NCBI RefSeq assembly: GCF_023273895.1
Contig: NZ_CP096883.1
Location: forward strand, 1,178,001 to 1,242,000
Origin: Sphingobacterium sp. PCS056
GTDB lineage: Bacteria; Bacteroidota; Bacteroidia; Sphingobacteriales; Sphingobacteriaceae
Direction: 5' to 3'
DNA length: 64,000 bases
Of the stretch, positions 11,702 to 25,828 are shown one piece after another. The first letter of the stretch is position 1. Each line of letters opens with the position of its first letter. A program made the translations under genes and the position numbers. Below the pieces are notes generated by a model. That model saw nothing but the letters and a program-made list of their open reading frames with translations, was not told the origin of the DNA and made no database searches.

Positions 11702-13111
11702 ATGTCGAACTTTATTAATGATAACTTTATTTTGCAATCGGATATCGCGCAACAACTCTATCATAATTATGCTAAAGACCTTCCGATTATAGATTACCAT
11801 AATCATCTTCCTCCTGATCAAATATGCAGTAACCACCAGTTTGAAAATTTGACCCAAATTTGGTTATATGGCGATCATTATAAATGGCGAGCAATGCGAA
11901 CTTTGGGAATTGAGGAGAAATATATTACTGGACAAGCTTCAGATTTTGAGAAATTTCAAAAATGGTCAGAAGTAGTTCCTCAAACAGTGAGAAACCCTTT
12001 GTATCATTGGACGCATATGGAACTTAATAATCCATTTGGTATCCATGAATTGTTAAACCCGTCTAATGCAAAGGATATTTATGCGCAAACGAAAGAGCAG
12101 CTCAAAGGTGCTAACTTCAGTACACAAAATTTGCTGACTCGATTTAATGTGGAAATGGTGGGGACAACGGATGATCCCATTGATCATCTAATCTTTCATA
12201 AGACATTAAATGCAAACGATGACTTTAAGACAAAGGTTGTCCCGACGTTTCGTCCGGATCAAGTGTTTCAATTATCAAAAGGAGATAAATTTCGATCCTA
12301 TCTTCAAAAATTGTCGGACAGTTCTGGTACCCAGATATACCACATCGATTCCTTGCTCGAAGCGCTAGAACAGCGGATCAATTATTTTGACGCTTTAGGC
12401 TGTGTAGCTTCCGATCATGGATTGAAATACTTGCCAAAGAAGGGTAGCTTTAAGTTGACAGAAGTAAATGCTGTGTTTGTCGATGTACTCCATGGAGATG
12501 ATACAAGGGCTTTGGAGTTTGAAGATAGCTTTACTTTTTATGTTTTGAATGAATTGTGTAAAAAATATCATGATAAACAATGGGCGCAGCAGTTCCACCT
12601 GGGACCGTTGCGTGATACAAATAGGGGAAAATTAGCTGTTTTGGGTGCTGATACGGGATATGATTCGATTGGAGACTTTAAGCAAGCGGAACGAATGGCA
12701 GATTTTTTTAATGATCTCGATACAACAGACCAGTTGGCAAAGACGATTATTTATAATATCAATCCTGCCGATAATGCTGTATTTGGTACCATGATCGGTA
12801 ATTTTCAGGGAGAGGGTATAAGAGGAAAAATTCAATTTGGTTCAGGCTGGTGGTATCAAGATCAGCTGGATGGGATGACGCAACAAATCAATGCGCTTTC
12901 TAATTATGGCTTGATAAGTTGTTTTATAGGTATGCTGACAGATTCGAGAAGTTTCTTGTCTTATTCTAGACATGAATATTTTAGAAGGTTGCTCGCTAAT
13001 ATCTTTGCTGAAGATATTTTAAAAGGCTACTTACCTCATGATATTGATATGATCGGAAAAATTGTTGCTGATATCTCTTATTATAATGCTGCTGAATATT
13101 TTAAAAAGTAG
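11702..13111 (+). CDS. uxaC: Glucuronate isomerase
   Basis: 469 residues from the ATG at 11702. An in-frame GTG at 11684 would overlap uxuA by eight bases and add only a lysine/arginine-rich hexapeptide, so I prefer the ATG ten bases after the uxuA stop. The N-terminal DYHNH (H33, H35) is the metal motif of the uronate isomerase branch of the amidohydrolase superfamily. It isomerises D-glucuronate to D-fructuronate (and galacturonate to tagaturonate), the entry step of the pathway encoded here. No uxaA or uxaB is present, so galacturonate would not be processed by this cluster alone. Confidence 0.96.
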   Translation: MSNFINDNFILQSDIAQQLYHNYAKDLPIIDYHNHLPPDQICSNHQFENLTQIWLYGDHYKWRAMRTLGIEEKYITGQASDFEKFQKWSEVVPQTVRNPLYHWTHMELNNPFGIHELLNPSNAKDIYAQTKEQLKGANFSTQNLLTRFNVEMVGTTDDPIDHLIFHKTLNANDDFKTKVVPTFRPDQVFQLSKGDKFRSYLQKLSDSSGTQIYHIDSLLEALEQRINYFDALGCVASDHGLKYLPKKGSFKLTEVNAVFVDVLHGDDTRALEFEDSFTFYVLNELCKKYHDKQWAQQFHLGPLRDTNRGKLAVLGADTGYDSIGDFKQAERMADFFNDLDTTDQLAKTIIYNINPADNAVFGTMIGNFQGEGIRGKIQFGSGWWYQDQLDGMTQQINALSNYGLISCFIGMLTDSRSFLSYSRHEYFRRLLANIFAEDILKGYLPHDIDMIGKIVADISYYNAAEYFKK

Positions 13112-13127
13112 TGTACTAATTTGTTTT

Positions 13128-13157
13128 AAGATCAAGCTAATAGGCTTGATCTTCTTA
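13128..13157. terminator. Terminator between convergent uxaC and the LacI-type regulator
   Basis: A 10-bp perfect stem (AAGATCAAGC / GCTTGATCTT) with a six-base loop, followed by a T-rich tract on the plus strand. It overlaps the last codons of the regulator (stop at 13132), so it probably serves the plus-strand uxu operon. Confidence 0.65.
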
Positions 13158-14157
13158 TTTCTATTGTATTTTCCAATTCGATTGTTTCAAAATCAGTATA
13201 GTGCGGATGCTTGATTAGGTATATTAGTTTTTTCATGGCAGTATGACCGATTTCGCTAGCGGGTTGTTTAATTCTGCTTAATGCAGGGTTTAAAGAGTCT
13301 GGAATGGAAATATTGGAAAATCCAATTACGGCTATTTCTTCAGGAACTCTAATATTAAGTTCTGCTAATATTCCTAGTGTTCGCGTCGTGATGACATCGG
13401 TAGCTCCAAATATGGCATTTAATTTATGTTCAGCATTTAAAGTTTTTTGAATCGCACTTTTTATTTGTTTGTCCAGTATTTCTGTATCTTGGATATTGCA
13501 TTCAATAAAATAATAAGGTTTTAATGGAATTTCAAATTCTCGTAATGCTTCTTTATATCCATTAAGTCTATCTTTTGATACCCCCAGTTGATGTCCAGTA
13601 ATATGAAGGATATTGGTGCGGCCTTGTTCTAATAGATGTTTAGTAGCTTGATATGCCCCATCAAAATTATTCACTCCAACTTTATCTGTTTTTAATTGAT
13701 TGACGGTCCTATCGAAGATAACGACAGGTTTTTGATTCTCTTGCAATTCCTTTAATAGATTTATATTTGATGTTTCGCTTACAGGAGAGATTAAGAGTCC
13801 GTCGATACCTCTGGAGTTTAATACTTCAATGCAAGATTTTTCCACAAGTACATCTTCCCTACTCTGCATAATGATGATATCATAGCCCGTTTCTATTGAA
13901 GCCTTTTGAATCCCATCTAATATTTCAGCGATAAAGGTGTTGTTTATAGCACATACAATAACTCCAATGGTATTGGTTTTGCCAATTTTTAGACTTTGAG
14001 CCACTTTATTGACGCTAAAATTCATCTCAGCAGCATAGTCCTGAACCATCTTTTTGGTTTTTTCACTTATTTCGTAACTATCGGATAATGCTTTGGAGAC
14101 CGTGGAGATTGAAATATTGAGTGCTTTAGAGATATCTTTGAGGGTAGTCTTGGCCAT
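13132..14157 (-). CDS. LacI-family transcriptional regulator, likely hexuronate regulator
   Basis: A 341-residue LacI/GalR-type protein. The N-terminal helix-turn-helix TLKDISKALNISISTVSKAL lies at residues 4-23, followed by the hinge region and a periplasmic-binding-like sensor domain with the typical IGVIV start near residue 65 and a C-terminal IRRSS. It is convergent with uxaC. By position it should repress the kdgKA and uxuBA-uxaC operons and respond to a pathway intermediate such as KDG, fructuronate or mannonate; the effector cannot be read from sequence. AAAACGTTTT at 9610-9619 is its candidate operator. Confidence 0.88.
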   Translation of the reverse strand: MAKTTLKDISKALNISISTVSKALSDSYEISEKTKKMVQDYAAEMNFSVNKVAQSLKIGKTNTIGVIVCAINNTFIAEILDGIQKASIETGYDIIIMQSREDVLVEKSCIEVLNSRGIDGLLISPVSETSNINLLKELQENQKPVVIFDRTVNQLKTDKVGVNNFDGAYQATKHLLEQGRTNILHITGHQLGVSKDRLNGYKEALREFEIPLKPYYFIECNIQDTEILDKQIKSAIQKTLNAEHKLNAIFGATDVITTRTLGILAELNIRVPEEIAVIGFSNISIPDSLNPALSRIKQPASEIGHTAMKKLIYLIKHPHYTDFETIELENTIEIRRSSLLA

Positions 14158-14503
14158 TGTGCTTACTATTTTGGTTATTATGTATAGATAAAGGTATTTA
14201 TAAATCTGAGATTAACCTAAATATTGTATCAATAGGTGAGGTTCTTTTTAGCTAGGATCAATCATTTTTTATTGATTATATCTTTAATGATAAATCAATC
14301 ACACAATGTTACAGCAAGTTAAGATAATATGAACAAATAAGACAGAAAACATTAGGAAGTGAAGGATAAAAGTTCCTATCTTTGCACCACTCCGCAAGGG
14401 AGGAACGGCTGATCCGAGAGGGGAAGCACTGAAAAAAGAAGGGTTTAATTTAGTTTAAACGCAGAAACTTAAGGAAAACAAAAAAATAAATTTTCACATT
14501 TAT

Positions 14504-14534
14504 TTTGGAGATACCAAAAAGATTTCTACCTTTG
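14504..14534 (+). promoter_or_regulatory. rRNA operon 2 main promoter (TTTG, 19 bp, TACCTTTG)
   Basis: Exact copy of the operon 1 promoter: TTTG at 14504-14507, a 19-bp spacer and TACCTTTG at 14527-14534. The upstream TATCTTTG box is also kept, at 14377-14384. Confidence 0.8.
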
Positions 14535-14779
14535 CAGTCCCAACGGAAACGAAGGGAAAACAAACAAGACCGATACCGGCGCAATGCCGACATCATATAA
14601 AGCCGAAGCGAGATGCGGGAGCGAAGAAAGTTCTTTAAAAATATAATCATGTAACGTAACGAGTAGTGTTGAGAAACAACGAAAGTTAAAAAAATCAACC
14701 TGTTCAATTTTAGAATTAGAAATAAAATACAAGACAATTCTATTTATTATAAATAGTCTTGATCTTACACTTCATTTTA

Positions 14780-16308
<1,529 letters not shown>

Positions 16309-16437
16309 CTAGAGCATTCAGGATTGAAGCTCGTTACGTACACACATGGTTTATATAAGAAACAAACAAGAGACAAAACATTTGAAGAAATGTGCCCATC
16401 CCTGATTGGATGGTCCAGAGAGATAGAAAGATAAGCT

Positions 16438-16514
16438 AGTCCCGTAGCTCAGTTGGTTAGAGCACTACACTGATAATGTAGGGGTCAGCAGTTCAAATCT
16501 GCTCGGGACTACCA
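16438..16514 (+). tRNA. tRNA-Ile (GAT), operon 2
   Basis: Identical to the copy in operon 1: full cloverleaf, anticodon GAT, CCA encoded. Confidence 0.97.
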
Positions 16515-16523
16515 AAAATACAC

Positions 16524-16597
16524 GGGGAATTAGCTCAGCTGGCTAGAGCACCTGCCTTGCACGCAGGGGGTCATCGGTTCGACTCCGATATTCTCCA
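16524..16597 (+). tRNA. tRNA-Ala (TGC), operon 2
   Basis: Identical to the copy in operon 1: anticodon TGC, CCA not encoded. Confidence 0.97.
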
Positions 16598-16823
16598 CAG
16601 GTTTGCCCGGACGCTAAGATACTGCGTTCATATACAGGCATACAAAGAGTTCTTTGACATATTGAAAGAAAAAAAATTACAAGAGAAGACAACAGTAGAG
16701 ACAATACTGTGGTGTGTCTGATGTATTATGAAGACCCTCGGTCAAGGCCGAACGGATTAATGCGTAGCACCATGGTTATATATATCAAAAAGCAACCCAT
16801 AGTAGCAAAAGGGCTATGAGGTG

Positions 16824-19714
<2,891 letters not shown>

Positions 19715-19823
19715 AACGCAGACACTGTTGTCTTCCTCTTTTAGTTTTTCTTTCAATTGTCTATAGATTAGTATGTTGGATGGGATATTGTATATTTCAT
19801 TCTTATGACTAATAAAAACATTT

Positions 19824-19932
19824 TAGGTGCCTATATCGGCGGTGTCTACCTCTTCCCATTCCGAACAGAGCAGTCAAGCCCGCCAGAGCCGATGGTATTG
19901 CCGTAACAGGTGGGAGAGTAGGTCGGTGCCTT
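19824..19932 (+). rRNA. rrf: 5S ribosomal RNA, operon 2
   Basis: Identical to the 5S of operon 1, with terminal helix AGGTGCC (19825-19831) / GGTGCCT (19925-19931), followed by a T-run. Confidence 0.95.
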
Positions 19933-19940
19933 TTTTTATA

Positions 19941-19972
19941 CAAATAGCCTTGTTGAAAGGCTATTTGCTTTT
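19941..19972 (+). terminator. Hairpin between the two downstream 5S genes
   Basis: An 11-bp perfect stem (CAAATAGCCTT / AAGGCTATTTG) with a five-base loop is followed by a short CTTTT. The T-run is weak, so it may be a leaky terminator, or a processing stem between the two 5S genes. Confidence 0.55.
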
Positions 19973-20015
19973 AAATCTGATTTGTTTATATCAACATTGT
20001 TGATTCAAAATATTT

Positions 20016-20124
20016 TAGGTGTCTATATCGGCGGTGTCTACCTCTTCCCATTCCGAACAGAGCAGTCAAGCCCGCCAGAGCCGATGGTATTGCCGTAACA
20101 GGTGGGAGAGTAGGTCGATGCCTT
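20016..20124 (+). rRNA. rrf: Additional 5S ribosomal RNA downstream of operon 2
   Basis: A third 5S gene follows the second rRNA operon after about 85 bases. It differs from the other two at only two positions, T20022 and A20118. These are paired with each other in the terminal helix, where the other copies have C and G. This compensatory exchange shows that the gene is kept functional. About 15 bases of upstream flank (TATTTTAGG context) are also conserved, suggesting a local tandem duplication. Confidence 0.93.
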
Positions 20125-20134
20125 TTTTTATACG

Positions 20135-20167
20135 AAACCACTAGCACATAATGCTAGTGGTTTTTTG
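20135..20167 (+). terminator. Intrinsic terminator after the third 5S gene
   Basis: A 12-bp perfect stem (AAACCACTAGCA / TGCTAGTGGTTT) with a five-base loop and a following T-run, GTTTT continuing. Confidence 0.88.
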
Positions 20168-20336
20168 TTTTATTACACTTTTCTGAACGGTAATCTAAAC
20201 CGTATCTTTTATAATAATCATATTTATTCTGTTATTATCATAACAATATTACGAAAATCTACTTTTTTAGTCGTTTAATTTTTATAAACTTGAATATTGA
20301 AATGCATTTACGCATTTTGACATGCTATACTCGATT

Positions 20337-21395
20337 ATGAAAATTAAATATATTGTCATTGCGCTATTAGTACTTGTATTTGGATACTTGATTTGGCAAC
20401 GAATTGCGACCAATAAGGAAAAGGAGGCTACTCCTAATGCAGGAAAAGGAAAGACCGGTGATATGGCTGTATATGGTACAGTTATCTTTGCTGAATCATT
20501 TGCTGATAACCTTAATCTTACAGGAACAATAGAACCGGATGAACAGGTTGAGATTCGCTCGGAAGTTTCGGGTCTGATCGATCAATTGAATTTTTCTGAG
20601 GGTAGTCGCGTCAATAAGGGGGCTGTATTGGTCAAGATTGTAGCGGCTGATTTATTGGCGCAACTGGAACAGGCTAAAACGAGGACTCAATTGACATCTG
20701 AAAATGAAAGAAGAGCAAAATTGTTATTAGAGAAAGAGGCGATCAGCCAAGAAGAGTATGATATCGCTAGTGCTGATTATAGAACAGCAAAGTCTCAAAT
20801 AGCTTTTATTGAAGCTCAGTTATCTAAAACCTATATTCGTGCTCCTTTTTCTGGTACAATCGGTCTAAGATCAGTATCGAAAGGGGCATATATCACACCA
20901 ACATCTCCAATTGCAAAACTGGTCAAATCTGACCGTGTTAAACTTTCTTTTGCTATTCCAGAAAAGTATGTGAATAGAGTGTCTGTAGGTCAACGAATTT
21001 CTTTTAAAATTCCGGAATCTAAGGAAACTTTTGAGGCTAAAGTTTTTGCAATAGATCCATCTGTTGATTTAACGACTAGAACTTTATTGATCAAAGCTAT
21101 CGCGGAAAATACACAAAATAAATTTGTACCTGGTGTATTTGTGAATGTTATATTGCCACTGGAAAGTATTGACGATGCATTAATGGTTCCGTCGGAAGCC
21201 TTGATACCGATCCAGAATGGTAAAAAAGTTTTTGTTGTCAAAGAGGGTAAAGCAAGAGAAGTGATTGTCGAGACGGGAGGAAGAACTAAGGATAAGGTGA
21301 ATGTGTTGTCGGGTTTAATGAACGGTGACACTGTTTTGACTACAGGAGTAATGTCGCTTAAGAACGATGTTAAAGTGAAGGTTACATTACGTTAG
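20337..21395 (+). CDS. RND efflux periplasmic adaptor (membrane fusion protein)
   Basis: 352 residues from the ATG at 20337; an in-frame ATG 15 bases earlier (20322) is possible but adds only MLYSI in front of a standard MKIKYIVIALLV anchor. A single N-terminal membrane segment is followed by the HlyD-family layout: lipoyl half-motif VEIRSEVSGLIDQL near residue 73, a short alpha-hairpin, the second half-motif TYIRAPFSGTIGL near 165, then beta-barrel and membrane-proximal domains. No lipobox is visible. It is first in an adaptor-pump-channel operon, ten bases before the pump gene. It bridges the pump and the outer-membrane channel. Exported substrate unknown. Confidence 0.92.
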   Translation: MKIKYIVIALLVLVFGYLIWQRIATNKEKEATPNAGKGKTGDMAVYGTVIFAESFADNLNLTGTIEPDEQVEIRSEVSGLIDQLNFSEGSRVNKGAVLVKIVAADLLAQLEQAKTRTQLTSENERRAKLLLEKEAISQEEYDIASADYRTAKSQIAFIEAQLSKTYIRAPFSGTIGLRSVSKGAYITPTSPIAKLVKSDRVKLSFAIPEKYVNRVSVGQRISFKIPESKETFEAKVFAIDPSVDLTTRTLLIKAIAENTQNKFVPGVFVNVILPLESIDDALMVPSEALIPIQNGKKVFVVKEGKAREVIVETGGRTKDKVNVLSGLMNGDTVLTTGVMSLKNDVKVKVTLR

Positions 21396-21405
21396 TTGTT
21401 TTTTT

Positions 21406-24400
21406 ATGAGTTTGTCTACAACAAGTATTAAGCGTCCCGTTTTAACGATTGTATTAAATTTGATGCTCATCTTATTTGGTATCATTGGTTATACTTATCT
21501 GGGTGTTCGTGAATTTCCATCCATCGATCCTGCTCAGATATCGGTGAGAACAAGCTATGCTGGAGCAAATGCTGATATTATCGAATCACAGATAACTGAA
21601 CCCTTAGAAAAAGCGATTAATTCTATTGATGGTATTCGAAATATTTCGTCTTCGAGTAATCAAGGTACGAGTAATATAACAGTTGAGTTTAATTTAGGCA
21701 AGAATTTAGAGGAAGCGGCCAATGATGTGCGTGACAAAGTCTCTCAGGCAGTGAGAAGCTTACCTCAAGATATTGATGCTCCTCCTGTGGTATCGAAAGC
21801 TGATGCCGATTCGGAACCCATCATTACGATGACTGTTCAAAGTTCTGAGAAGAATATTTTGGAATTATCGGATTATGCCGAGAATACCATTTCACAGAGG
21901 CTTCAAACAATCCCAGGTGTCAGTTCTGTCCAGATATGGGGGCAAAAGAAATACGCTATGCGATTATGGTTGGATCCCGTAAAATTAAATTCATATGGCG
22001 TCACCGTATTGGATGTGAGATCTGCTCTAAACCTTCAAAATGTTGAACTACCCTCAGGAAAATTGACAGGCTCTAATACGGAATTGACAGTAAAGACTAT
22101 CGGAAATTTAGCTTCAGAGGATGAGTTTAATGATATCATCATAAAATCTACAGGAAATAGTATCATTCGGCTAAGTGATGTCGGAAAGGCTGCTCTGGAG
22201 GCTGAGAATTTTGAAACGAAAATGTCGGATTCGGGACTGCCCATGTTGAGTATGGCGGTCATTCCACAGCCGGGTACGAATTATTTAGAAATTGCGAAGA
22301 ATTTCTATAAAGAATTTGATCAATTGAAAAAGGATCTCCCTGAGGATATTGTGATGAAAATAGCACTTGATAATACATTATTTGTCAAACGTGCTGTTCT
22401 GGAAGTGGCCGAAACATTACTAATTTCTGTTGTTTTGGTTGTGTTAATTATCTTCTTATTTTTTCGAAATTGGTCTATTGCATTTCGACCACTAATTGAC
22501 ATTCCAGTATCTTTGATTGCAACATTCTTTGTGATGTATCTTTGTGGATTTTCCATCAATGTATTAACATTATTGGCGATTGTACTGGCAACAGGTCTAG
22601 TGGTAGATGATGGAATTGTGGTAACAGAGAATATATTTAAAAAGGTAGAAGAGGGGATGTCTCCTATTCAAGCAGCAATAAAAGGATCTAATGAAATTTT
22701 CTTTGCTGTGATATCCATTTCAATTACACTTGCAGCAGTGTTTTTACCTGTTGTCTTTTTAGAAGGATTTGTAGGACGGCTCTTTCGAGAGTTTGGGATA
22801 GTTATAGGGGCAGCTGTACTTATTTCGGCTTTTGTTTCCTTAACATTGACACCGATGTTAAATGCTTATCTGATGAAAGGTGGTGAACAGAAAAAGACTA
22901 AGTTTTATGATAAAACGGAACCTTATTTTGTTGCATTAACGGATGGATATGCCAATTCTTTGGTCAAATTCTTGAAAAAGCAATGGTTAAGTTACCCCAT
23001 CATATTAGCTTGTTTTGCGCTTATCTACTTATTCTTTAATTTATTACCCAAAGAGACAGCTCCTTATGATGACCGTAGTTACTTAACTATGCGTGTTACC
23101 GCTCCGGAAGGTGTATCATACGATTATATGGATCGTTTTATGACTGAATTAACGACATTGGTAAATGATTCGGTTCCTGAAAAAGATGTCAGTTTGGTTA
23201 TTACTTCTCCTGGATTTGGATCTGCTGCGGCTAACAGTGGTATTATACGCCTTGGTTTAGTGCAGCAAGAAGATCGAAGCAGAACTCAAGCTGAAATTGC
23301 CCGTGATTTATCTCGATTGACGCGTTCTTCTTCGGAAGCTAAGGTCTCTATTATGGAACAGCCAACGATTTCAGTAAATCGAAGAGGTGGACTACCTGTA
23401 CAATATATTATACAGGCGCCAAATTTTCAAAAATTGGAAGAAAAGATTCCTGAATTTATGGATGCTGTGAATGATGATCCTACTTTTTCGATCACTGATG
23501 TTAATTTGAAATTTAATAAACCCGAAGTATATGTGAATATAGATCGGGAAAAGGCCTTGAGTTTAGGTGTTTCTATTTTGGACGTTGCACAGACGCTGCA
23601 GATGTCTCTTTCAGGGCAGCGATTTGGTTATTTTATGATGAATGGCCGACAATACCAAGTGATAGGTCAGTTTGATAAAAAAGATACAAGTACACCATTG
23701 GATCTTGCTTCTATATTCGTTAAGAATAAAGATGGTGAGTTAATTCAATTGGATAATATTGTAAAGATTGAGGAGCAGAGCAGTCCGCCGCAGTTGTACC
23801 ATAATAATCGTTATATGTCTGCTACTGTCTCTGCCGGTTTAGCACCAGGAAAGAGTTTAGGTGAGGGAATAGAAGCGATGGATCGTATTAAATCGAAAGT
23901 GCTAGATGAAACTTTTACAACAGATTTAGGTGGTGAATCAAGAGATTTTAGGGAGAGTGGCTCTAATACTATGTTTGCTTTTGGTTTAGCCCTTTTATTG
24001 ATATATTTAATTCTGGCTGCACAATTTGAAAGTTTTATAGATCCTTTTGTTATTATTATTACTGTACCGCTTGCTGTTGCTGGCGCACTATTTTCGCTGT
24101 GGTTATTTGGACAATCTTGGAATATCTTTAGTCAGATTGGAACAATTATGTTAATTGGATTGGTAACAAAAAATGGTATTTTAATTGTGGAATTTGCAAA
24201 TCAGTTACGTGAGGAAGGTAAATCTAAATATGAGGCTATTATTGAGGCTTCTGCTGGAAGATTGCGTCCGATCTTGATGACTTCATTAGCAATTGCACTT
24301 GGGGCCTTACCGATCGCGTTATCTCTTGGTGCGGCTTCTACAAGTCGTATAGGAATGGGAGTTGTGATCGTAGGAGGAACATTGTTTTCGCTTGTATTGA

Positions 24401-24483
24401 CTTTATTTGTTATTCCTGCGATCTATTTAATGTGGTCTAGAATAAAGAAGCATAATCCTGAACTGTCGAATATTGAAGATTAA
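21406..24483 (+). CDS. RND efflux pump, inner-membrane permease (AcrB/HAE1-type)
   Basis: 1025 residues, the usual length for AcrB-type proton-driven exporters, with twelve membrane segments in two halves and large periplasmic loops. The proton-relay aspartates are the DD pair D401-D402 in TGLVVDDGIV (D407-D408 in AcrB), and the partner lysine is K922 in LVTKNGIL (K940 in AcrB), which shows an active, drug-type rather than metal-type pump. It lies between its adaptor and its TolC-like channel. No regulator gene is adjacent, so specificity and induction are open; multidrug or lipid-like substrates are typical of this subfamily. Confidence 0.95.
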   Translation: MSLSTTSIKRPVLTIVLNLMLILFGIIGYTYLGVREFPSIDPAQISVRTSYAGANADIIESQITEPLEKAINSIDGIRNISSSSNQGTSNITVEFNLGKNLEEAANDVRDKVSQAVRSLPQDIDAPPVVSKADADSEPIITMTVQSSEKNILELSDYAENTISQRLQTIPGVSSVQIWGQKKYAMRLWLDPVKLNSYGVTVLDVRSALNLQNVELPSGKLTGSNTELTVKTIGNLASEDEFNDIIIKSTGNSIIRLSDVGKAALEAENFETKMSDSGLPMLSMAVIPQPGTNYLEIAKNFYKEFDQLKKDLPEDIVMKIALDNTLFVKRAVLEVAETLLISVVLVVLIIFLFFRNWSIAFRPLIDIPVSLIATFFVMYLCGFSINVLTLLAIVLATGLVVDDGIVVTENIFKKVEEGMSPIQAAIKGSNEIFFAVISISITLAAVFLPVVFLEGFVGRLFREFGIVIGAAVLISAFVSLTLTPMLNAYLMKGGEQKKTKFYDKTEPYFVALTDGYANSLVKFLKKQWLSYPIILACFALIYLFFNLLPKETAPYDDRSYLTMRVTAPEGVSYDYMDRFMTELTTLVNDSVPEKDVSLVITSPGFGSAAANSGIIRLGLVQQEDRSRTQAEIARDLSRLTRSSSEAKVSIMEQPTISVNRRGGLPVQYIIQAPNFQKLEEKIPEFMDAVNDDPTFSITDVNLKFNKPEVYVNIDREKALSLGVSILDVAQTLQMSLSGQRFGYFMMNGRQYQVIGQFDKKDTSTPLDLASIFVKNKDGELIQLDNIVKIEEQSSPPQLYHNNRYMSATVSAGLAPGKSLGEGIEAMDRIKSKVLDETFTTDLGGESRDFRESGSNTMFAFGLALLLIYLILAAQFESFIDPFVIIITVPLAVAGALFSLWLFGQSWNIFSQIGTIMLIGLVTKNGILIVEFANQLREEGKSKYEAIIEASAGRLRPILMTSLAIALGALPIALSLGAASTSRIGMGVVIVGGTLFSLVLTLFVIPAIYLMWSRIKKHNPELSNIED

Positions 24484-24484
24484 T

Positions 24485-25789
24485 ATGAATAAGATTTATT
24501 ATTTATTAGCCCTGTTGTTGATCCCAATGAGCACTGCTTTTTCGCAAGATGTACTGACTGCTCAAGAGGCAGTAACTATCGCTATGGAAAATAATTTCGA
24601 TATATTGCTTACAAAAAAGGATGTAATCATAGCGAAAGAAAATGCGACATATGGAAATGCAGGGATCTTACCCAACCTTACAGCAAATTTTACTCAAAAT
24701 AATAGTAGCCAAAATTCTAAACAAACACAGATTACAGGTGAAGTTAGAGAATTGGAAAATGCAAAGAACAATAGCATGAATTATGGGGTTAGTCTAGGCT
24801 GGACCATTTTTGATGGATTTGGAATGTTTGCGCGATATGAAAAATTAAATCAATTGAAATCAAGGAGTGATCTGGAGTTGAAATCTGTTATTTTAACAAC
24901 GGTGGGTGATGTGTTAAACATGTATTATACGATCGTTTTAGAAGAGAATTTATTGCATACGATAGATTCTTCTATCGCCATTTCTAACGATCGTTTAAAA
25001 ACAGCTGAAAACCGTTTTCAAATTGGAAAGGCTTCAAAACTGGAAGTCTTGAATGTTCAGGTAAACTTAAATGAAGATCAATCCTTGAGGTTAAAAAAAC
25101 TGGAAACAATTGCTAATTTGAAAACGGAGTTAAACCGATTAATGGCAAGGGATTTAACAATAGATTTTGATGTTGAATATCAATTTCAGTTTAATGAAAA
25201 TTTGCAAATCAATGCCTTATTACAAGAAGCCAGCGATCAAAATATCGATCTTCAATTGATCAAATTGGATAAACGCTTAGCCGAATTGGAACAAAAGGAT
25301 GTCCGTTCAAAACGACTACCGGTGGTTAGACTCAATTCAGGATATAACTTTTCTTCATCAGAATCGAGTTTAGGGTTTGTTTCTCAATCTAACGCTAGAG
25401 GTTTGACTTATGGTGTAACTGCATCTTTGAATATTTTTGATGGATTTAATCAACGAAGGAGTGAACGTGTCGCTAAGCAAATGGTAGAAAAAGCTTCTAT
25501 ACAAATTGAAAGATCGAAAGAGCTTATCAATGCGACTATTTTGAAAGCATATCAAAGTTATATGACCAATATAAGCTTAACGAAATTGGAAGAGCGAAAT
25601 GAGAAAATCGCTAAACAAAATTTAAATATAACTTTAGATAAATATAAGATAGGTACGATCAGCGCCGTTGAATTTAGAGACGCTCAGGAAAACTATGTCA
25701 ATGCCGTGAGTAGGCTAAAGGAGGCTAATTACCAAGCAAAGCTTTCTGAGATAGGTCTAAAAGAACTTGTTGGCAACTTAGACTTGTAA
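24485..25789 (+). CDS. TolC-family outer-membrane efflux channel
   Basis: 434 residues from the ATG at 24485, right behind the pump stop codon; a TTG at 24473 would overlap the pump and extend the signal peptide needlessly. A signal peptide (MNKIYYLLALLLIPMSTAFS, cleaved before QD) is followed by the two-fold repeated helical barrel of the outer membrane efflux protein family, including the LNVQVNLNEDQ and VEFRDAQENYVNA half-repeats. It provides the exit duct for the RND system. The operon ends here; the downstream gene is convergent. Confidence 0.93.
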   Translation: MNKIYYLLALLLIPMSTAFSQDVLTAQEAVTIAMENNFDILLTKKDVIIAKENATYGNAGILPNLTANFTQNNSSQNSKQTQITGEVRELENAKNNSMNYGVSLGWTIFDGFGMFARYEKLNQLKSRSDLELKSVILTTVGDVLNMYYTIVLEENLLHTIDSSIAISNDRLKTAENRFQIGKASKLEVLNVQVNLNEDQSLRLKKLETIANLKTELNRLMARDLTIDFDVEYQFQFNENLQINALLQEASDQNIDLQLIKLDKRLAELEQKDVRSKRLPVVRLNSGYNFSSSESSLGFVSQSNARGLTYGVTASLNIFDGFNQRRSERVAKQMVEKASIQIERSKELINATILKAYQSYMTNISLTKLEERNEKIAKQNLNITLDKYKIGTISAVEFRDAQENYVNAVSRLKEANYQAKLSEIGLKELVGNLDL

Positions 25790-25804
25790 GATTTAACAAG
25801 GGCA

Positions 25805-25828
25805 CTAAGAGCCTAAAAGGCTGCTTAG
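25805..25828. other. Imperfect hairpin between convergent tolC-like and SRPBCC genes
   Basis: CTAAG-AGCCT pairs with AGGCT-G-CTTAG around a three-base loop, with one bulged G. There is no T-run on either strand, so its role as a terminator is doubtful. Confidence 0.35.
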
